9,351 nucleotides of DNA, from positions 1 to 9,351 of the forward strand of contig CAISKH010000577.1 of NCBI GenBank assembly GCA_903885865.1, read 5' to 3'. Below are positions 6,263 through 9,351 of this stretch, piece by piece. The position numbers and the translations under genes were made by a program. The notes beneath the pieces were generated by a model. The model worked only from the letters and a program-made list of their open reading frames with translations, had not been told where the DNA came from and searched no databases. Source of the stretch: an uncultured Mucilaginibacter sp. (lineage in GTDB: Bacteria; Bacteroidota; Bacteroidia; Sphingobacteriales; Sphingobacteriaceae). Every line of letters starts with the position of its first letter. The stretch's first letter is position 1.

Positions 6263-6934
6263 ATGAGCACTATAGAACCTGTCCGCAAGGATATAGAACA
6301 TCTGCCCCAAATAAAAAAGTATTCGTCTTCTTTGCGGTTATGGCATTGGGCAAACGCAATTGTTATAAGCGGCTCATTAATTACAGTGCTCATTAACTCA
6401 ACTATTTTAGATGACAGGCCCACCGCCGCGTTCCTGAAAGCCCAGTTTGCTGAAGCAGGGGCGCAACTAACCAGCCACCAAACTACAACTGTTGCTCATG
6501 CCCTGAGTGATAGTGTATGGGATATTCATGTGTATTTTGGTTATGCGCTGGTTACCTTATTAGTATTTCGTTTGATCCTGGAGTATTTTCAGATGACCGA
6601 TCAAAAGTTTATAAGGAAATTTAAAAACGCCTACCGGCATTATGCTATAATAAAAAAACAACGTGAACTGGCAAGGCACGAATTGGCGGTTAAAGCCATT
6701 TATGCTATCTTTTATTTGCTACTGATAACCCAGGCAGTAACCGGCCTGTTCCTGACGTTCGAAGATTTCTTTGCACCTTATAAAGCCATAAGGCCCTCGA
6801 TTAAATCAGTACACAATTTTGATATGTACCTTATACTTGGCTTTATAGCAGTGCATTTGGCCGGCGTATTTTTAGCCGAACGAAAAGACAGCAAAGGAAT
6901 AGTGTCGGATATGATAAATGGAGGAAGGGAATAG
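6263..6934 (+). CDS. Cytochrome b561 / Ni-Fe-hydrogenase-type b-type cytochrome
   Basis: This 223-residue membrane protein is of the bacterial cytochrome b561 / hydrogenase b-subunit type, which carries two b hemes and passes electrons between a periplasmic partner and the quinone pool. Four likely membrane helices each carry or adjoin a probable heme-ligand histidine: RLWHWANAIVISG (His28), WDIHVYFGYALV (His89), VHNFDMYLILGF (His184) and AVHLAGVFLAE (His198). The RxWHW motif in helix 1 and the paired histidines in the last helix are characteristic. The region at about 45-85 between helices 1 and 2 (DDRPTAAFLKAQFAEAGAQL) is a sizeable extra-membrane loop, and a basic cytoplasmic stretch (about 114-140) separates the two helix pairs. 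The length is typical (about 200-230). No hydrogenase, dehydrogenase or cytochrome c gene is next to it, so the electron donor is unknown. The ATG at 6263 has no recognisable Shine-Dalgarno, as usual in this phylum. Confidence 0.88.
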   Translation: MSTIEPVRKDIEHLPQIKKYSSSLRLWHWANAIVISGSLITVLINSTILDDRPTAAFLKAQFAEAGAQLTSHQTTTVAHALSDSVWDIHVYFGYALVTLLVFRLILEYFQMTDQKFIRKFKNAYRHYAIIKKQRELARHELAVKAIYAIFYLLLITQAVTGLFLTFEDFFAPYKAIRPSIKSVHNFDMYLILGFIAVHLAGVFLAERKDSKGIVSDMINGGRE

Positions 6935-6937
6935 AGA

Positions 6938-6991
6938 GATTTCGGATTTCGGATTTTCAATATCGAATTTTGAACTTCATCATTCGATATT
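6938..6991. repeat. Short tandem and inverted repeats between convergent genes
   Basis: After the cytochrome b stop there are two exact copies of GATTTCG (6938-6951) and a third partial copy (GATTTT). A 10-bp perfect inverted repeat follows: AATATCGAAT (6959-6968) with ATTCGATATT (6982-6991), around a 13-nt loop. The element fills the spacer between the convergent cytochrome b and glycosyltransferase stops (6934 and 7006). It could act as a bidirectional transcription end, but there is no long T-run after the stem. It may also be a degenerate copy of an interspersed intergenic repeat. Confidence 0.6.
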
Positions 6992-7005
6992 CGTTATTTA
7001 AAACC

Positions 7006-8658
7006 TTATTTAGTTATCAAATAAACCGTATCCAATACATTTTTCCGTGTGGCGCTGTTAATAAACTCAGGCAATACTCTTTCCTGCGAATAATTGTCAA
7101 ACGACTGCAGTTTATGATAAGGAATATGATTTTGAATAAGGTAGTTTAACGAATACTGGCTTAAATAAAACGCCGCCTTACCCTTAGGGTCGAACTTGTT
7201 AAATTCTTCAACCGGCAAATAATCAACCGGCCGCTTGCACTCAAACTGGAACACATTATTTTCCGTCCTGGCCGAGTAAATATGATAGCCATTGAATTGG
7301 TTTTGATTGATGTAACCTGCTGCTGTTACCTGCCCGTTATAAGCCGCTATTACAGGATAAAGCGTGGTTGCCATATAAAAATTAGCGAATAAGACGGCTG
7401 TGCAAGTTAAAAAGAAGGTCCTTTCAGCGGTTTCTTTAACCCTCGTCCATATCAGCACGATAAGTAGGAGAAGCACTGTAAATTCTAAACCAAAATATAG
7501 ATAGCTTGCCGGCTTGAGCAGGAAGTTGATAACAAACACACCAAGAATGAACAATACCATATATATCCATAGACTGATCAGCCTCAACTTGCTGCCGAAA
7601 TTCGATAGTTGCCGGAAACAAAAAGGCGCGGTAATGATCGCGAATAACGGGAAAACCGTATTGGTATAAAAAGGCAGCTGGAAACCGGATATAGAGAATA
7701 CCAGCAACAATAATAATCCGCCGCTCAGCGCGTAATATTCGGGCAGTTTATTTTTTTGGAAGATATCTTTCGCCCGTTTATAAACCGCGTAATAAAACAG
7801 CAGGCACCAGGGGGCAAACGCCCATAGTAAAGTATGCAGGTAAAAAAATATATCGCCGCCTTTATCGCGGTTAATAGGGCCGGTGTTTGCAAAACGCCCA
7901 AACTGGCTATCCCATAAAAACCATTTAATACCCGATACATTGTGTTTGCCAAAAACCAATTTTTCGGGGTGCAGGTCAAATTGAATGTAGAGCGCGTAAA
8001 ATTCGGGCAGGGTAAAAGCAATGGTGAACAAAAACAGGCCTATCCACTTGATGTTAAACAAACTAATAAACTTCCTTTTAAAAATAAGCTGCCCCAATAA
8101 ACTGCCATATATGGCTATTATAACAAATATACCCTTGGTCATGATGGCGCAGGCTGTAAGCAACGCCGCCAATAGCAGGTCGGCCAGGGTAAAGCGCTCC
8201 TCTAAACAGGCTATATGGTAAATACTGCCAATTACCATCCCCATCAGGTAGGGTTCGGCCCGCACATCGGTGTTCGACATGATGATGTATTGGGCGGTCA
8301 TCAATATTAATACCGCTATGGCAGCTATTTCCTGGCTATAATATTTGCGCGTAAATAACCAGGTGTAAACCAGGCTCAATGCAAAAAAAAGCAGAGCGGG
8401 CAGCCTGTACGCCCACACGCTAACACCGAAAAGCTTAAAACTTAACAGTGCCATCCAAAACGGAAAATGCGGCTTATCCAGCCAGTCGGCGTTATAGGTA
8501 AAAAGCTCAAAAAATTCCTTTTTGTAAAGCAGGTTTTTTGCAATGGCGGCATACAGCCCGGGATCGTCTGTGAAAAATTTAACATTAATACCCGCTGCGT
8601 TAACCACAAGCGCCAAAACAAATAATAGAAAATATATCAGCTCGTACTTATTCTTCAT
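7006..8658 (-). CDS. Glycosyltransferase family 39 (PMT/ArnT-like) integral membrane protein
   Basis: This 550-residue polytopic protein is of the GT39 type (dolichyl-phosphate-mannose mannosyltransferase / ArnT superfamily). These enzymes use a lipid-phosphate-linked sugar to glycosylate a lipid or protein on the periplasmic side of the inner membrane. After helix 1 (about 6-24), the first periplasmic loop has FFTDDPGLYAAIAKNLL (Asp31/Asp32, the place of the catalytic acidic residue in the ArnT 'DE-x-x-Y' motif) and LDKPHFPFWMALL (60-72), equivalent to the ArnT 'KPPL-x-YW' motif. SNTDVRAEPYLMG (128-140) is also typical. About a dozen further helices follow, then a soluble C-terminal part of about 110 residues. 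I chose ATG at 8658 (MKNKYELIYF); the longer frame from TTG at 8721 adds 21 residues that cannot be justified and would start at the terminator. Donor and acceptor are unknown, and no lipid-carrier gene is adjacent. Confidence 0.88.
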   Translation of the reverse strand: MKNKYELIYFLLFVLALVVNAAGINVKFFTDDPGLYAAIAKNLLYKKEFFELFTYNADWLDKPHFPFWMALLSFKLFGVSVWAYRLPALLFFALSLVYTWLFTRKYYSQEIAAIAVLILMTAQYIIMSNTDVRAEPYLMGMVIGSIYHIACLEERFTLADLLLAALLTACAIMTKGIFVIIAIYGSLLGQLIFKRKFISLFNIKWIGLFLFTIAFTLPEFYALYIQFDLHPEKLVFGKHNVSGIKWFLWDSQFGRFANTGPINRDKGGDIFFYLHTLLWAFAPWCLLFYYAVYKRAKDIFQKNKLPEYYALSGGLLLLLVFSISGFQLPFYTNTVFPLFAIITAPFCFRQLSNFGSKLRLISLWIYMVLFILGVFVINFLLKPASYLYFGLEFTVLLLLIVLIWTRVKETAERTFFLTCTAVLFANFYMATTLYPVIAAYNGQVTAAGYINQNQFNGYHIYSARTENNVFQFECKRPVDYLPVEEFNKFDPKGKAAFYLSQYSLNYLIQNHIPYHKLQSFDNYSQERVLPEFINSATRKNVLDTVYLITK

Positions 8659-8719
8659 TTGTGAAATAAAGTGTAATAATAAGTTTTTTGAATGTTTGAT
8701 GCTAAATAAATTGGGGCAC

Positions 8720-8748
8720 AAAAAAACCCTTGCCTTTTACGGCAAGGG
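8720..8748 (-). terminator. Strong intrinsic terminator, minus strand, upstream of the glycosyltransferase
   Basis: An 8-bp perfect stem, CCCTTGCC (8727-8734) with GGCAAGGG (8741-8748), closes a 6-nt loop. On the minus strand it is followed at once by seven T residues (8726-8720), giving a textbook Rho-independent terminator in that direction only. It lies 61 bp upstream of the glycosyltransferase start and faces it. There is no minus-strand ORF between it and the divergent DUF2911 gene. The structure is seen directly; what it terminates (small RNA, leader attenuation or antisense read-through) is open. Confidence 0.75.
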
Positions 8749-8884
8749 CCAACTCACAACAATTGTTTAACCTTCGAGCTATGAACCCTCCGGTCAATTC
8801 CTAACTGCAATGCGAATTATTGTTTATAACATACTACGGTTGAGTTAGTTTTATTTATTTAAATGCAAAAATTGCCGTGTCCTA

Positions 8885-8915
8885 TTTGCAATAACCAAAT
8901 TACCAACTATCTTTA
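8885..8915 (+). promoter_or_regulatory. Bacteroidota-type promoter of the DUF2911 gene
   Basis: TTTG at 8885-8888 (-33 element) and TATCTTTA at 8908-8915 (one mismatch from the -7 consensus TAnnTTTG) are separated by 19 bp, the spacing expected for the Bacteroidota primary sigma factor. Transcription would begin near 8921 and leave a leader of about 22 nt before the ATG at 8944. This is the best two-part promoter match in the window. Confidence 0.55.
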
Positions 8916-8943
8916 TACTAAAATCAAATTATAACCCAACATC

Positions 8944-9351
8944 ATGAAAACAGTATTAAAAATTAAGGCAATAGCATGCTTTGTAATAGCGCTTTTAATT
9001 TCAGGCGCATCTTATGCACAAATGGGCGGCAAACCAATTGCGAGCCCACGCGATAGCGTTTCAGGCAAAATTGGCGCGGCAACTGTTAGTATTAATTACG
9101 GAGCGCCATCAGTAAGGGGCCGTAAAATATATGGTGGCTTGCAGCCTTATGGTAAAATGTGGAGGGCAGGTGCTAACCCGGCAACTGTATTCACCACAGA
9201 TAAGGACATTAAAATTGAAGGCAAAACATTAAAAGCGGGTAAATACAGCTTTTTTGTTACCCCCGGCGAAAAAGAATTTACTATTACTTTTAACTCACAA
9301 ACCGGCCAATGGGGTATAAAGAAGAATGGCGATGCCAATGAAGACCCGGCA
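8944..9351 (+). CDS. DUF2911-family secreted protein (partial, C-terminus cut by window edge)
   Basis: The frame opens with ATG at 8944 and runs 136 codons to the window edge without a stop. Residues 1-25 are a Sec signal peptide (LKIKAIACFVIALLISGASYA, probable cleavage before Gln26). The mature part has the DUF2911 pattern: SPRDSVSGKIGAATVSINYG (about 34-53), APSVRGRKIYGGLQPYGKMW (about 54-73), RAGANPATVFTTDKDIKIEG (about 74-93), then AGKYSFFVTPGEKEFTITF and QWGIKKNGDANEDPA. The function of this family is not known; members are exported and common in Bacteroidota. The domain is normally completed within about 150-190 residues, so only a modest C-terminal part should be missing, though some members continue into a TPR-like region. 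The gene has its own promoter and is divergent from the glycosyltransferase. Confidence 0.92.
   Translation, partial: MKTVLKIKAIACFVIALLISGASYAQMGGKPIASPRDSVSGKIGAATVSINYGAPSVRGRKIYGGLQPYGKMWRAGANPATVFTTDKDIKIEGKTLKAGKYSFFVTPGEKEFTITFNSQTGQWGIKKNGDANEDPA

Larger units (their letters stand above)
8659..8943. other. 285-bp intergenic region between divergent glycosyltransferase and DUF2911 genes
   Basis: I see no protein-coding frame worth calling here. The region holds the minus-strand terminator at 8720-8748, the DUF2911 promoter at 8885-8915, and about 130 bp between them (8750-8880). That middle part is less AT-rich than the flanks and contains small self-complementary stretches, for example AACAATTGTT at 8758-8767. 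A minus-strand transcript starting in the middle part and ending at the terminator would be roughly 100-170 nt. I find no good promoter in the 61 bp between the terminator and the glycosyltransferase ATG. The glycosyltransferase may therefore be expressed through this structure. Confidence 0.5.

Noticed and set aside
8659..8721. N-terminal extension of the glycosyltransferase from a TTG codon
   Set aside because: It would start at the terminator T-run and add 21 residues before the natural MKNKYELIYF start of helix 1.
8749..8880. Possible tRNA, SRP or tmRNA on the minus strand
   Set aside because: I looked for a T-arm with CCA end, and for the SRP tetraloop motif, and could not find a fit. 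It is kept only as an unnamed small-RNA candidate.
9147..9338. Minus-strand open frame of 63 codons
   Set aside because: It is antisense to the DUF2911 coding sequence, whose family pattern is continuous there.

Overview
The window looks like ordinary chromosome from a member of the Bacteroidota, most likely the Sphingobacteriaceae (Mucilaginibacter or Pedobacter type). The basis is moderate G+C with AT-rich intergenic DNA, little sign of Shine-Dalgarno sequences, promoter-like matches to the Bacteroidota pattern TTTG / TAnnTTTG, several signal peptides ending in Ala-Gln, a DUF2911 protein, and proteins that resemble that family. The genus is inferred, not demonstrated.

Layout. Positions 1-3159 (minus strand) hold a tripartite efflux operon read in the order outer-membrane factor (TolC-like), lipoprotein adaptor, RND pump. 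Junctions are tight (2-bp gap, then a 1-bp stop/start overlap), and the pump gene runs off the left edge. Divergent from it are a small single-domain EamA/DMT membrane protein (3289-3702), a YbjJ-like MFS transporter (3778-4941) and a 69-residue protein of unknown function (4997-5206). A nested palindromic repeat (5245-5314) separates this plus-strand group from a convergent minus-strand gene for a secreted, probably beta-barrel, protein (5335-6102). Divergent from that is a four-histidine hydrogenase-type cytochrome b (6263-6934) with no hydrogenase genes in view; its promoter region holds an exact 2 x 11 bp tandem repeat. Next comes a convergent GT39/ArnT-like membrane glycosyltransferase (7006-8658, minus). 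Upstream of that gene lies a strong minus-strand intrinsic terminator (8720-8748) with no evident minus-strand ORF feeding it. The window ends inside a plus-strand gene for a secreted DUF2911 protein (8944 to the right edge).

How the genes fit together. Only the efflux operon is a clear functional unit: it would form a continuous export path across inner membrane, periplasm and outer membrane. The other genes are single or loosely paired envelope proteins with no shared pathway that I can defend. I see no CRISPR array, transposase gene, phage gene, tRNA or rRNA, and no convincing new multi-gene system. The observations most worth following are non-coding: the REPIN-like palindrome, the tandem operator-like repeat, and the orphan terminator that may mark a small RNA or attenuated leader. 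The apparently hairpin-less adaptor is also notable.
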